Shown here piece after piece: positions 1 to 8,275 of a stretch of 64,000 nucleotides of DNA. A program made the position numbers and the translations under genes. This DNA comes from Nonomuraea cavernae (GTDB taxonomy: Bacteria > Actinomycetota > Actinomycetes > Streptosporangiales > Streptosporangiaceae). Position 1 is the first letter of the stretch, and every line of letters starts with the position of its first letter. The notes under the pieces were generated by a model, which was not told the DNA's origin, made no database searches, and saw only the letters and a program-made list of their open reading frames with translations. The stretch is from contig NZ_BMNH01000008.1 in the NCBI RefSeq assembly GCF_014646355.1, forward strand, positions 49,280-113,279. Direction: 5' to 3'.

Positions 1-4
1 CGCG

Positions 5-904
5 ATGCCGGATGCCGACCGGCAGGGCAATCTTCCGATCCCGACTGCCGAGACCGACACGGGCAGCAGTGACAGCCTCACTCCCGAAGGCGTGAAACCC
101 GACACCGAGGCGGCGCCGATCGCCACCCACGTGACGGCCCAGTCAGCGGAGTCGCCACTCGGGGCCCTGGGACAGTACGGCCTCTACATCGCGGGCGGCA
201 TGGTCCTCATGTTGCTCGCCGGGTTCGTGGGAGCGTGGACTCGCCGTCCCCCCGTGGCCGCCGAGGCTGCGGCCACGCCGCTGTCGGGCGGCGCACCCGG
301 CCAGACCAACCCGGGCGGCATGCCTTTCACCACGACGGCCTCTCGCCGCCCCGCGATCGTCCTGGCCGTCGCCAAGACCCATTCAGAGATCCAGGAGCCC
401 CGGCCGAAGGCTACCGAGCAGGTCGACACCGCTCAGAGATCCCTTGCCGCGCAGGGGTCCGAACGTGCCGCGAGTGCCGTTCACGAACTGCCGGCGGTGC
501 GGGGTCCTGAGCGCGCTTCCGGAGGGCAGTGGGAGCTTCCCGTCATGTGGGGTCCCGAGCGAACCCAGGCGCCCGAGAAGTCCGGCGGCGAAATGCCGGT
601 GGCTCTCCCGTTCTACAAGAGTGCTGACGACAAGCCCACCGGGGCGCAAGAGACGGCCAGACAGGAACCGGTATGGCTGACCCTGCCCAGTTCGGCGGTC
701 ACCGACGTGTCCGACTCGCTGCCCTCCGGCACCCAGCCCGGCGTACGCATCGATGATCGATGGAATGACTACCTTCCTTCGGTGCCCAGGTCCATGGAGG
801 ACAACGAATACTGGAACCGCTTCAAGCCGGGGGCCGACTTCTGGGCCCCTGATGACGAGGACGACTCTTATGTGGGCCGCCGCCGCCACGACGACGACAC
901 CTGA
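5..904 (+). CDS. hypothetical single-pass membrane protein
   Basis: I do not recognise this 299-residue protein. One clear membrane helix lies at about residues 57-78 (rich in Leu, Gly, Met and Ala), followed by Trp-Thr-Arg-Arg. The preceding 55 residues are polar and rich in Thr, Pro and Glu. The long C-terminal part is low-complexity, with repeated short Arg-Gly-Pro-Glu-Arg motifs, and ends in an acidic Asp/Glu stretch. The ATG sits 4 bases from the window edge, so the true start could lie upstream. The gene converges on the helicase gene that ends at 990. It may be a membrane anchor with an intrinsically disordered tail; no function can be assigned. Confidence 0.6.
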   Translation: MPDADRQGNLPIPTAETDTGSSDSLTPEGVKPDTEAAPIATHVTAQSAESPLGALGQYGLYIAGGMVLMLLAGFVGAWTRRPPVAAEAAATPLSGGAPGQTNPGGMPFTTTASRRPAIVLAVAKTHSEIQEPRPKATEQVDTAQRSLAAQGSERAASAVHELPAVRGPERASGGQWELPVMWGPERTQAPEKSGGEMPVALPFYKSADDKPTGAQETARQEPVWLTLPSSAVTDVSDSLPSGTQPGVRIDDRWNDYLPSVPRSMEDNEYWNRFKPGADFWAPDDEDDSYVGRRRHDDDT

Positions 905-989
905 ACCCGTCCGCCTTCCCACAGGCCACCGGCGTCTGACCGTTGCGCAGATCGTCACCGGCTGCGTTCCGGTCGACTCTTGGGCTGTG

Positions 990-3446
990 TCAGGAGCCGA
1001 GGAGCGTGTTCAGGAGGTGAACGGCGCCGCGTTTGTGTAGTGGATCGTTGCCATTGCCGCATTTGGGCGACTGGATGCAGGAGGGGCAGCCGTGTTGGCA
1101 CTCGCAGGAGGTGATGGCCTCGCGGGTAGCCGTCAGCCAGTCGCTCGCGCGGGCGTAGCCGCGTTCGGCGAATCCGGCGCCACCCTCGTGCCCGTCGTAC
1201 ACGAACACCGTGAGCAGGCCCGTGTCGGCGTGGAGCTCGGTGGAGACGCCGCCGATGTCCCAGCGGTCGCAGGTCGCGAAGAGCGGGAGCAGGCCGATGG
1301 CGGCGTGTTCGGCGGCGTGGGCGGCTCCTCCGAGATCGAAGCCCTCACCGGCCAGGGCGGCGACCACCGACGTGGGAAGGGTCCACCAGACCGCGCGGGT
1401 ACGGAGGGTTCGGGGCGGCAGGTCCAGTGGCTCGTCGCCGAGCAGCTCGCCTGACTGGATGCGGCGCCTGAGGTAGGAGACGACCTGCCTGGTGACCTCC
1501 ACCTCGCCGAAGTGGAGGCGGCCCGGGCCCAGTTCCTGGGAACGCAGGGAGGCCAGGATGGTGATTTCCGTGACGTCACGGGCGAAGGTCGTGTAGTCGG
1601 GCTCGGCGCCGCTCACCAGGGCCACGCCGGCCTCGAGGTCGAGCAGTTCTACCAGGAACGATTCGCCCTGATGCAGGTAGACCGCACCGGTGTGGACGGT
1701 GGTGTGCGCGGAAGATTCGTCCACGCTGCCGAGTAGGCGGCCGGTGGAGGACTCGACGACCTGGATGGGTGCGCCGCCGCCGCCGCGGATGTCGGCGAGA
1801 TCCGTGGCACGCTCACGTCTGGTCCAGAACCAGCCGGCGGACCGCTGCCGGAGGAGACCCTGAGAGACCAGGTCGCCGAGGACCTTCGGCGTGGTGGGGC
1901 CAAAGGTCGGCAGGTCGTCCTCGGTCAGCGGGATCTCCGCCGCGGCGGCGCAGAGATGGGGGCCGAGAACGTACGGGTTGTCGGGGTCGAGCACGATCGC
2001 CTCGACGGGCTGGCCGAACAGGGCGTCGGGGTGGTGCACGAGGTAGGTGTCGAGGGGGTCGTCCCTGGCGATGAGCACGGCCAGCGCGTCCTGACCGTCG
2101 CGGCCCGCGCGACCTACCTGCTGCCAGAGGGAGGCGCGGGTGCCCGGCCAGCCGGCGATGAGCACGGCGTCGAGCCCGGAGACGTCGACGCCGAGTTCGA
2201 GGGCGTTCGTGCTGGCCAGACCCATGAGCGAGCCGGAGCGCAGCGCCTTCTCGAGCAGCCTGCGATCTTCGGCCAGATAGCCGGCGCGGTAGGCGGCGAT
2301 CTTGTTCGGCAGGTCCGACCAGTCGGACTCCTCGACCCTCAGGGTTTCGGCCGCAGGGTGCGGCCTCAGAGTTTCGGCCGAGGGGTGCGACTCTGAGGGC
2401 TCGGCCGAGGGGGGCGGCTCCGAAGGTTCGGCCGTGGCGTGCGGCCTGGCGGCCGGGGTGCCTGAGAGGGAGAAGGCGACATCGGCGAGTTTGGCGCGGG
2501 CCGACAGGGCGACGGTCTCCGCGCCGCGGCGGGACCGTACGAAGGCGAGGGTGCGGACGTCCGCCAGGACGAGGTCGGCGAGGAGGTCGGCCGCCTCGGC
2601 TGTGGCGGTGCGTCGCACCGGAGCACCTCCCTCGCCCCGCAGCTCCGTCAGGGGCGGCTCCCACAGCGCGACGGTTGTCGAACCCTTCGGCGAGGCGTCC
2701 ACGGTCACCTCGGCCATCTCAAGCCCCGTCAGCCGCATCGCGAACGCCCCCGGCTCGCTGGCCGTCGCCGAGGCGAGCATGAAGACGGGCCGTGAGCCGT
2801 ACCGCGAGCAGATCCGGCGCAGGCGCCGCAGGATCTGGGCCACGTGCGAGCCGAACACCCCGCGATAGCCGTGACACTCGTCCACCACGACCATGCGCAG
2901 GCGGCGGAAGAAGGTCGACCACTGGGCGTGCCGGGGCAGGATGCCACGGTGGAGCATGTCCGGATTTGTCAGGACGTAGTTGCCGTGCCGGCGGACCCAG
3001 GACCGTTCCTCGAACGGTGTGTCACCGTCGAAACAGGCGGCCCGTAGCTGGGTCATGCGCAGCTCGCGGAGGGTGCGGAGTTGGTCGGCGGCCAGGGCCT
3101 TGGTCGGCGTCAGGTAGAGGACGGTGCCGCCGTCAAGGCAGGAGGCGACCGCCGGGGTGAGGTACGCCAGGGACTTCCCGGAGGCGGTGCCTGTGGAAAT
3201 AATCACGTTTCGGCCACGATGGGCCAGGTCGGCAGCCTCGTACTGGTGAGGCCACAATCCTGTGACGCCTTGGTTCGCCAAGCGCGTAACCAGAAGTTCG
3301 GGGGCCCATTTCGGCCATCCCGCTTGACCGGCCTGACGTGCTGGAACATGCTCCACATGCGTGACACGCTCGTGACGTGCGGGAACGCCGAGCAGGTGCT
3401 GGAGGAGTGGACCTGGCCGGTGTGGGGAGGAAGCGGAGGAAGTCAC
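990..3446 (-). CDS. DEAD/DEAH-box helicase with DUF1998 zinc-binding C-terminus
   Basis: Superfamily 2 helicase of about 818 residues. Near residues 84-92 is the ATP-binding motif STGTASGKS. Motif II is DECH in VVVDECHGYRG, and helicase motif VI appears as QQVGRAGRDGQ. The C-terminus has clustered cysteines (CECQHGCPSC, then a further Cys), typical of DUF1998 helicases. These proteins are thought to act in DNA repair or RNA/DNA unwinding. I chose GTG at 3446 because upstream residues look non-conserved and run into the divergent bldG region; a longer start at 3557 is open. Between the RecA-like domains lies a linker made of four 9-residue repeats. A helicase divergent from bldG is also found in Streptomyces. 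Confidence 0.88.
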   Translation of the reverse strand: MTSSASSPHRPGPLLQHLLGVPARHERVTHVEHVPARQAGQAGWPKWAPELLVTRLANQGVTGLWPHQYEAADLAHRGRNVIISTGTASGKSLAYLTPAVASCLDGGTVLYLTPTKALAADQLRTLRELRMTQLRAACFDGDTPFEERSWVRRHGNYVLTNPDMLHRGILPRHAQWSTFFRRLRMVVVDECHGYRGVFGSHVAQILRRLRRICSRYGSRPVFMLASATASEPGAFAMRLTGLEMAEVTVDASPKGSTTVALWEPPLTELRGEGGAPVRRTATAEAADLLADLVLADVRTLAFVRSRRGAETVALSARAKLADVAFSLSGTPAARPHATAEPSEPPPSAEPSESHPSAETLRPHPAAETLRVEESDWSDLPNKIAAYRAGYLAEDRRLLEKALRSGSLMGLASTNALELGVDVSGLDAVLIAGWPGTRASLWQQVGRAGRDGQDALAVLIARDDPLDTYLVHHPDALFGQPVEAIVLDPDNPYVLGPHLCAAAAEIPLTEDDLPTFGPTTPKVLGDLVSQGLLRQRSAGWFWTRRERATDLADIRGGGGAPIQVVESSTGRLLGSVDESSAHTTVHTGAVYLHQGESFLVELLDLEAGVALVSGAEPDYTTFARDVTEITILASLRSQELGPGRLHFGEVEVTRQVVSYLRRRIQSGELLGDEPLDLPPRTLRTRAVWWTLPTSVVAALAGEGFDLGGAAHAAEHAAIGLLPLFATCDRWDIGGVSTELHADTGLLTVFVYDGHEGGAGFAERGYARASDWLTATREAITSCECQHGCPSCIQSPKCGNGNDPLHKRGAVHLLNTLLGS
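2346..2453 (-). repeat. 27-bp coding minisatellite in the helicase linker
   Basis: Four imperfect copies of a 27-bp unit start at 2346, 2373, 2400 and 2427, each containing (T/C)TCGGCCG. In the protein they give four 9-residue units of the type PPPSAEPSE and PHPAAETLR, between the two helicase domains. The period is exactly nine codons, so copy number can change without a frameshift. Confidence 0.8.
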
Positions 3447-3613
3447 TGTTTCCAGTTTGCATCTGTGGGCAAAGTCGCCGGGAATCGTGATTTCGTATAG
3501 ACACAAGCGAGACGCATGGTTGAATGCCGCGCGTCGGGGTCGGACAGTCTGGAGCACCCTCCAGACTGCCAGGCCCGCAAGGGTACTTTCGCAGGCGAGG
3601 CGCTGGAGGATCT

Positions 3614-3964
3614 GTGGATCTGAAGTTGGATCACCGCACCGAAGACCGACTCACCATTGTGGAGGTCGAAGGTGAGATCGATGTCTACACGGCGCCGAGA
3701 TTGCGTGAGCTCCTCATCGACCTGGTGAACAAGGGCAACTTCCACCTGCTCGTGAACATGGAGAAGGTGGACTTCCTCGACTCGACCGGGCTTGGTGTCC
3801 TGGTCGGAGGGCTCAAGCGAGTTCGCGCGCACGACGGCTCCCTGGAGCTGGTCTGCACACAGGAGCGCATTCTGAAGATCTTCCGGATCACCGGTCTGAC
3901 CAAGGTCTTCGGGATCTACGCTTCGGTCGACGAAGCCAAGGAAGCTCACGGCAAAGACAAGTAG
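3614..3964 (+). CDS. bldG: BldG-type STAS anti-anti-sigma factor
   Basis: A 116-residue STAS protein, nearly identical in key stretches to Streptomyces BldG. It has EIDVYTAP near residue 21, the phosphorylation loop [16 protein letters not shown] with Ser57, and [16 protein letters not shown]. In Streptomyces BldG is needed for aerial growth and antibiotic production. It acts by partner switching: unphosphorylated protein binds anti-sigma factors and releases their sigma factors. The GTG start follows GGAGGA at 3605-3610; a longer ORF from 3524 adds a non-conserved Arg-rich leader and is rejected. The next gene, two bases downstream, encodes the matching anti-sigma kinase, so the two are almost certainly co-transcribed. 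Confidence 0.95.
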   Translation: MDLKLDHRTEDRLTIVEVEGEIDVYTAPRLRELLIDLVNKGNFHLLVNMEKVDFLDSTGLGVLVGGLKRVRAHDGSLELVCTQERILKIFRITGLTKVFGIYASVDEAKEAHGKDK

Positions 3965-3966
3965 TC

Positions 3967-4398
3967 ATGGCTACCGTCGAGCTGACGTTCAGCGCGCTTC
4001 CCGCGCATGTCCGCACCGCCCGGTTGGTGGCGACGGCGATCGCCCGCCGCACCGGCGTGGAGGAGTCGTTGCTGGACGAGGTCAGGCTCGCCGTGGGTGA
4101 GGCTTGCTCCCGGGCGGTGGAGGCGCATCGCGCTCACTGCCCGGGCGAGCCCATCCGCATCGAGCTGCGCGACGACTCGGGGCGGTTCGAGGTGACCGTG
4201 AGCGACCAGGCCCCCAGTGACGAGCAGCAGCACGAACAGACCTACGAGCTGGGTATGCTCGCCGACCCGTTCATGTCCAGCTTCGGCATCGCCGTGATCG
4301 TCGGCCTGGCCGACGACGTCGAGGTCTTTCCCAGTCCCAAGGGCATGCGCATTCGCATGAGCTGGCCCGCCGCGCACAACGGTCACCCGCCGATCTGA
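3967..4398 (+). CDS. anti-sigma regulatory factor, HATPase_c_2 type
   Basis: A 143-residue GHKL-fold anti-sigma factor/serine kinase in the position of the anti-sigma gene after bldG in Streptomyces (ApgA/ORF3). The N-box-like helix is EVRLAVGEACSRAVEAH, followed by a beta strand with ELRDDSGRFEVTV and a glycine-containing segment SSFGIAVIVGLADDVEV. The usual N-box Asn seems to be replaced by Arg in ACSRAV, so ATP/Mg binding and kinase activity could be weak. It probably binds BldG and one or more sigma factors. Start ATG lies 2 nt after the bldG stop, and a strong terminator follows at 4444-4480, so bldG and this gene form a two-gene unit. Confidence 0.88.
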   Translation: MATVELTFSALPAHVRTARLVATAIARRTGVEESLLDEVRLAVGEACSRAVEAHRAHCPGEPIRIELRDDSGRFEVTVSDQAPSDEQQHEQTYELGMLADPFMSSFGIAVIVGLADDVEVFPSPKGMRIRMSWPAAHNGHPPI

Positions 4399-4443
4399 CG
4401 GGGTCCGTTCACCGCGAACGGCCGCTGCTGTGAGGAGACTTGT

Positions 4444-4480
4444 CAAGTCCCCAGGGAGTCGCCTGGGGACTTGTCGTTTT
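4444..4480 (+). terminator. Rho-independent terminator of the bldG unit
   Basis: Perfect 12-bp inverted repeat, CAAGTCCCCAGG at 4444-4455 and its complement at 4462-4473, with a 6-nt loop, followed by TCGTTTT. It lies 46 bp after the anti-sigma stop codon. Confidence 0.85.
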
Positions 4481-5153
4481 CTCGCCACGGTCGCGACCGG
4501 CCTGAGAGTACGGAGGCACGGGACCGGTTTTATGTCCGCGCACGGGTCGTCCGGGTTCGCGTGTCACCTTCTGTCGTGCGGACGCTCTGACGTGGCGCGC
4601 TGAGCGCTCTCGCGTGCTGTGCGGTCGGCCGGACTCGTGCTGGTCCGGCCCGTACGACGCGTCCCGTGCCGACGGCCGCACGCGGGCGTCGGCCGGGCGG
4701 TGGCCGTGTGCGGCCGTGCGCGGCCGACGGCAGGGCGGTGGCCGACAGGTCCGGTGTGTCGTTCGTAGGTGAGGCCGGTCGGTCACCAGGTGTGGCCGGG
4801 GTGCCCGCCGACAGGCCCGGCGCGGTGGCGGCTGAGGCCAGCATCCGTCCTTCGGGCAGGTTTAGGGCGTGTCGTAAGGGCAGCTAGTCATGGCCGTAAA
4901 CCACCGGAAATATGCCTTGTCAGATCCCAAATCGGGCCGCTGTCAGCGGATTACTGGACTCGCGCATAATTGGCCGCCCGCAGAGCCTTCATATCGGCGC
5001 AGACGCTGCGTAGACTCCCGGCACCGGCCAAGGTGATCCGGCGAAACTGCGGACTCAACCGGAAGCGGCACCCACAACCCGGATGGTGCCGCACCGCCCG
5101 CCGATATTCGCAGCACCGCCCGGGCAGGACGACCGGTCTTGCCGAGGAGAACG
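4481..5153. other. 673-bp gene-free region upstream of hppA
   Basis: No convincing gene. 4530-4860 is very GC-rich with imperfect CGGCCG-type repeats, and its ORFs are short and Arg-rich. 4880-4990 is richer in A/T; a weak promoter-like pair (TGTCAG, 18 bp, CATAAT near 4940-4972) could drive hppA with a leader of roughly 175 nt. This is a low-confidence guess. Confidence 0.4.
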
Positions 5154-7469
5154 ATGTCTAGGCACATGCTGGCCGCGGAGCCAGCGTCCAATCTGGCCCT
5201 CAGCGGTAACAATCTCACCATCGTGATCGTGGTCGCCGCGGTCGCACTGATCGCCCTAGCCGTCGCCGGCGGCCTGGTGCGCGAAGTGCTGTCCGCGGAC
5301 CAGGGTACCGAACGCATGCAGAACATAGCCCGTGCCGTGCAGGAAGGCGCCGCGGCGTACCTGACACGGCAGTTCCGCACGTTGGCGATCTTCGTCATCG
5401 TGATCCCGTTCCTGCTGCTTCTGCTACCGGGCGAAACCGACGTACGGATCGGTCGCTCGATCTTCTTCGTGGTCGGCGCGGTCTTCTCCGCGCTGACCGG
5501 TTTCATGGGCATGTGGCTGGCCGTACGCGGAAACGTCCGTGTGGCCGCCGCGGCGCGCGAGTCCGGCGAGAAGCGCGCCATGCGCATCGCCTTCCGCACC
5601 GGCGGCGTCGCCGGCATGTTCACCGTGGGCCTCGGCCTGCTCGGCGCGGCGGTCGTCGTCTTCGTCTACCAGGGTGACGCGCCGGGCGTGCTCGAAGGCT
5701 TCGGCTTCGGCGCGGCGCTGCTCGCGATGTTCATGCGAGTCGGCGGTGGCATCTTCACCAAGGCCGCCGACGTCGGCGCCGACCTGGTCGGCAAGGTCGA
5801 GCAGGGCATCCCGGAGGACGACCCGCGCAACGCGGCGACCATCGCCGACAACGTGGGCGACAACGTGGGCGACTGCGCCGGCATGGCCGCGGACCTGTTC
5901 GAGTCCTACGCGGTCATGCTGGTCGCCAGCCTCATCCTGGGCAAGGTGGCATTCGGTGAGCAGGGACTGATCTTCCCGCTCATCGTGCCCATGATCGGTG
6001 TGGTCACCGCGATCATCGGCATCTTCCTCACGGGGATGCGCGACCGCGACCGCAGCGGCATGGCGGCCATCAACAGGAGCTTCTTCCTCTCGGCCGGCAT
6101 CTCGGCCGTCCTGGTCGCGGCGGCGGCGTTCTGGTACCTGCCGAGCAGCTTCAGCGGCCTGACCGGCTCGGCCGTGCAGTCCGACTCCGACCCGCGGCTC
6201 ATCGCCATCGGCGCGGTGCTCATCGGCCTGGTCCTGGCCAGTGCCATCCAGCTGCTGACCGGCTACTTCACCGAGACCACCAGGCGTCCCGTCCGCGAGA
6301 TCGGCGAGAGCTCGCGCACCGGCCCTGCGACCGTCATCCTGGCCGGCATCAGCGTCGGCCTGGAGTCGGCGGTCTACTCGGCACTGATCATCGCCGGTGC
6401 GGTCTACGGCGCGTTCCTGCTCGGCTTCGGCAACGTCACGGTCGCGCTGTTCGCGGTGGCCCTGGCCGGCACCGGCCTGCTCACCACGGTCGGCGTCATC
6501 GTGTCGATGGACACCTTCGGCCCCGTCTCCGACAACGCGCAGGGCATCGCGGAGATGTCCGGCGACGTCGAGGGCGAGGGCGCGCAGGTGCTGACCAGCC
6601 TCGACGCCGTAGGCAACACCACGAAGGCCATCACCAAGGGCATCGCCATCGCCACGGCCGTCCTCGCGGCGACCGCGCTGTTCGGCGCGTTCCGGACGGC
6701 GGTGGAGAGCGAGCTCGCCGTGGCCAGCCAGGCGGCCAAGGACGCTCTCGGCTCGTTCAGCAGCTTCAGCCTCAGCATCGACCAGCCCAACGTGCTGGTC
6801 GGCCTGGTGATCGGCGCGGCGGTGGTGTTCCTCTTCTCCGGCCTGGCGATCAGCGCGGTCGGACGGGCCGCGATGCGGGTGGTCTTCGAGGTACGCGACC
6901 AGTTCCGCAAGAACCCCGGCATCATGGACGGCACGGTCAAGCCCGAGTACGGCCGCGTCGTCGACATCTGCACCCGTGACTCGCTGCGCGAGCTGGCCAC
7001 GCCCGGCCTGCTGGCGGTCATGACCCCGATCGCGGTGGGCTTCGCCCTCGGCTACGCCCCGCTGGGCGCGTTCCTGGCCGGGGCGATCGCCTGTGGCACG
7101 CTGATGGCGGTGTTCCTGTCCAACTCCGGTGGCGCCTGGGACAACGCCAAGAAGCTGGTCGAGGACGGTCACCACGGCGGCAAGGGCTCCGAGGCCCACG
7201 CCGCGACCGTCATCGGCGACACGGTCGGCGACCCGTTCAAGGACACCGCCGGCCCGGCCATCAACCCGCTGATCAAGGTGATGAACCTGGTCGCCCTCCT
7301 GGTGGCGCCCGCCGTGGTGCTCTACGCGGGCAACCCGGCACTCCGCATCGGCATCACGGTGCTGGCGGTGGGCGTGGTCGTCGGGGCCATCATCATCTCC
7401 AAGCGCCGCTCGGTGACGACCGAGCCGTCCAACGACCAGGACCGCGAGCACGCGCCCGTCGCGTCGTAG
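5154..7469 (+). CDS. hppA: K+-independent membrane-bound proton-pumping pyrophosphatase
   Basis: Hydrolyses pyrophosphate and exports protons across the membrane. The 771-residue protein has about 16 hydrophobic segments. The family motifs are all visible: DVGADLVGKVE, DNVGDNVGDCAGMAADLFE and GDTVGDPFKDTAGPAINP. The segment GNTTKAITKG has Lys where K+-dependent enzymes have Ala, which marks the K+-independent subfamily. ATG 5154 is chosen because GAGGAG lies 4 nt upstream; a TTG at 5139 is possible but unlikely. A hairpin follows at 7487-7520. The order bldG, anti-sigma, hppA matches Streptomyces. Confidence 0.97.
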   Translation: MSRHMLAAEPASNLALSGNNLTIVIVVAAVALIALAVAGGLVREVLSADQGTERMQNIARAVQEGAAAYLTRQFRTLAIFVIVIPFLLLLLPGETDVRIGRSIFFVVGAVFSALTGFMGMWLAVRGNVRVAAAARESGEKRAMRIAFRTGGVAGMFTVGLGLLGAAVVVFVYQGDAPGVLEGFGFGAALLAMFMRVGGGIFTKAADVGADLVGKVEQGIPEDDPRNAATIADNVGDNVGDCAGMAADLFESYAVMLVASLILGKVAFGEQGLIFPLIVPMIGVVTAIIGIFLTGMRDRDRSGMAAINRSFFLSAGISAVLVAAAAFWYLPSSFSGLTGSAVQSDSDPRLIAIGAVLIGLVLASAIQLLTGYFTETTRRPVREIGESSRTGPATVILAGISVGLESAVYSALIIAGAVYGAFLLGFGNVTVALFAVALAGTGLLTTVGVIVSMDTFGPVSDNAQGIAEMSGDVEGEGAQVLTSLDAVGNTTKAITKGIAIATAVLAATALFGAFRTAVESELAVASQAAKDALGSFSSFSLSIDQPNVLVGLVIGAAVVFLFSGLAISAVGRAAMRVVFEVRDQFRKNPGIMDGTVKPEYGRVVDICTRDSLRELATPGLLAVMTPIAVGFALGYAPLGAFLAGAIACGTLMAVFLSNSGGAWDNAKKLVEDGHHGGKGSEAHAATVIGDTVGDPFKDTAGPAINPLIKVMNLVALLVAPAVVLYAGNPALRIGITVLAVGVVVGAIIISKRRSVTTEPSNDQDREHAPVAS

Positions 7470-7486
7470 TTCCTGCCGCACACCGG

Positions 7487-7520
7487 ACGCCCGCCCTCCC
7501 CGTACGGGAAGGGCGGGCGT
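7487..7520 (+). terminator. GC-rich hairpin after hppA
   Basis: ACGCCCGCCC at 7487-7496 pairs perfectly with 7511-7520, with further partial pairing inside. There is no long T-run, as is usual for actinobacterial terminators. Confidence 0.65.
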
Positions 7521-7539
7521 TCCGCGTCTCCACCGGCAG

Positions 7540-7599
7540 CGTTTCCACGACGGGTTCGGCGTCTCCACAACGGGTTCGGCGTCTCCACGGCCGGTTCCA
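7540..7599. repeat. 20-bp tandem repeat, three copies
   Basis: Three 20-bp units at 7540-7559, 7560-7579 and 7580-7599, the first two differing at only two positions, followed by a doubled GTCTGTACGG at 7601-7620. It fills the gap between hppA and the next gene. No function visible. Confidence 0.7.
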
Positions 7600-7683
7600 G
7601 GTCTGTACGGGTCTGTACGGGCCGGTCGCGTGTCAGCGTGGCCCGTTGGCGGCTCCGCGGCCGGGCGGTGGGAAACTGTGCGG

Positions 7684-7797
7684 ATGGCAGACAAGCGGAC
7701 CAACGGCGGCAAGTCGCTCGCCATCATCCTGGTGGCGATGCTGGTCATCCTGGCGGCCATCGTCGCCCTGGCCATGTGGGCCTCGAGGGGAGCGTGA
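7684..7797 (+). CDS. 37-residue membrane peptide
   Basis: Starts at ATG 7684 with MADKRTNGGKS, followed by a single hydrophobic helix of about 20 residues (IILVAMLVILAAIVALAMW) and a short basic end. It stops at 7797, five bases before the GTG of the SixA-like gene, so the two are probably co-transcribed. Positive charges before the helix suggest an N-in, C-out single-pass protein. I do not recognise a family. It is too short for most gene finders, but its spacing and helix support it. Confidence 0.55.
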   Translation: MADKRTNGGKSLAIILVAMLVILAAIVALAMWASRGA

Positions 7798-7801
7798 CCT
7801 G

Positions 7802-8269
7802 GTGCGCACACTGATCGTCCTGCGGCACGCCAAGGCCGCTCATGTGGCGGGTGTCGCCGACCGGGATCGGCCGCTGACCGGCCAGGGCGAGCAGGACGCC
7901 GAGCGGGCGGGGGAGCGGATCAGGGAGATGGGGCTGGCGCCCGATCTGGTGCTGTGCTCGCCGGCCCTGCGCACCCGGCGCACCGCCGAGCTGGCCTTCC
8001 CCGGTCTTGAGCCGAGCTACGAGCGGGAGATCTACGAGGCGTACCCTGACGAGCTGCTGGAGCTGCTCAGGCGGACCGACGCCGACGCCGGGACCGTGGT
8101 GCTGTGCGGCCACAATCCCGGCGTGCACGAGCTGGCCGTCGTGCTGGCGGGGGGCGACTACGTGTTCCGGCCGGGGGCGTTCGCCGTGATCCGCACCGGC
8201 TCCGCGTGGACGGATCTGGGGCCGGGCGAAGGAGATCTGGTCATGAGGTGGGACCCCAAGGAGGACTGA
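7802..8269 (+). CDS. SixA-type histidine phosphatase
   Basis: A 155-residue member of the histidine phosphatase superfamily. The catalytic motif is LIVLRHAKAAH at the N-terminus (RHA, where phosphoglycerate mutases have RHG), and the second active-site histidine is in VVLCGHNPGVHE. Its length and RHA variant fit SixA, which removes phosphate from phosphohistidine; the target here is unknown. GTG 7802 places the first beta strand directly at the N-terminus, whereas the longer ORF from 7646 adds an Arg/Ser/Trp-rich shadow of the membrane-peptide gene. It converges on serB with only 6 bases between the stop codons. Confidence 0.85.
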   Translation: MRTLIVLRHAKAAHVAGVADRDRPLTGQGEQDAERAGERIREMGLAPDLVLCSPALRTRRTAELAFPGLEPSYEREIYEAYPDELLELLRRTDADAGTVVLCGHNPGVHELAVVLAGGDYVFRPGAFAVIRTGSAWTDLGPGEGDLVMRWDPKED

Positions 8270-8275
8270 CCCGGC

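Noticed and set aside
4530..4844. 104-residue minus-strand ORF upstream of hppA
   Set aside because: Ala/Pro/Thr/Arg-rich, no ribosome-binding site, lies in repeat-like GC-rich DNA.
7540..7620. possible CRISPR-like array
   Set aside because: Only three contiguous 20-bp units with no unique spacers and no cas gene in the window.
5424..7811. 795-residue ORF antisense to hppA
   Set aside because: Its protein is rich in Arg, Asp, Gly and His, as expected from the complement of a GC-rich gene; hppA on the plus strand has all family motifs.
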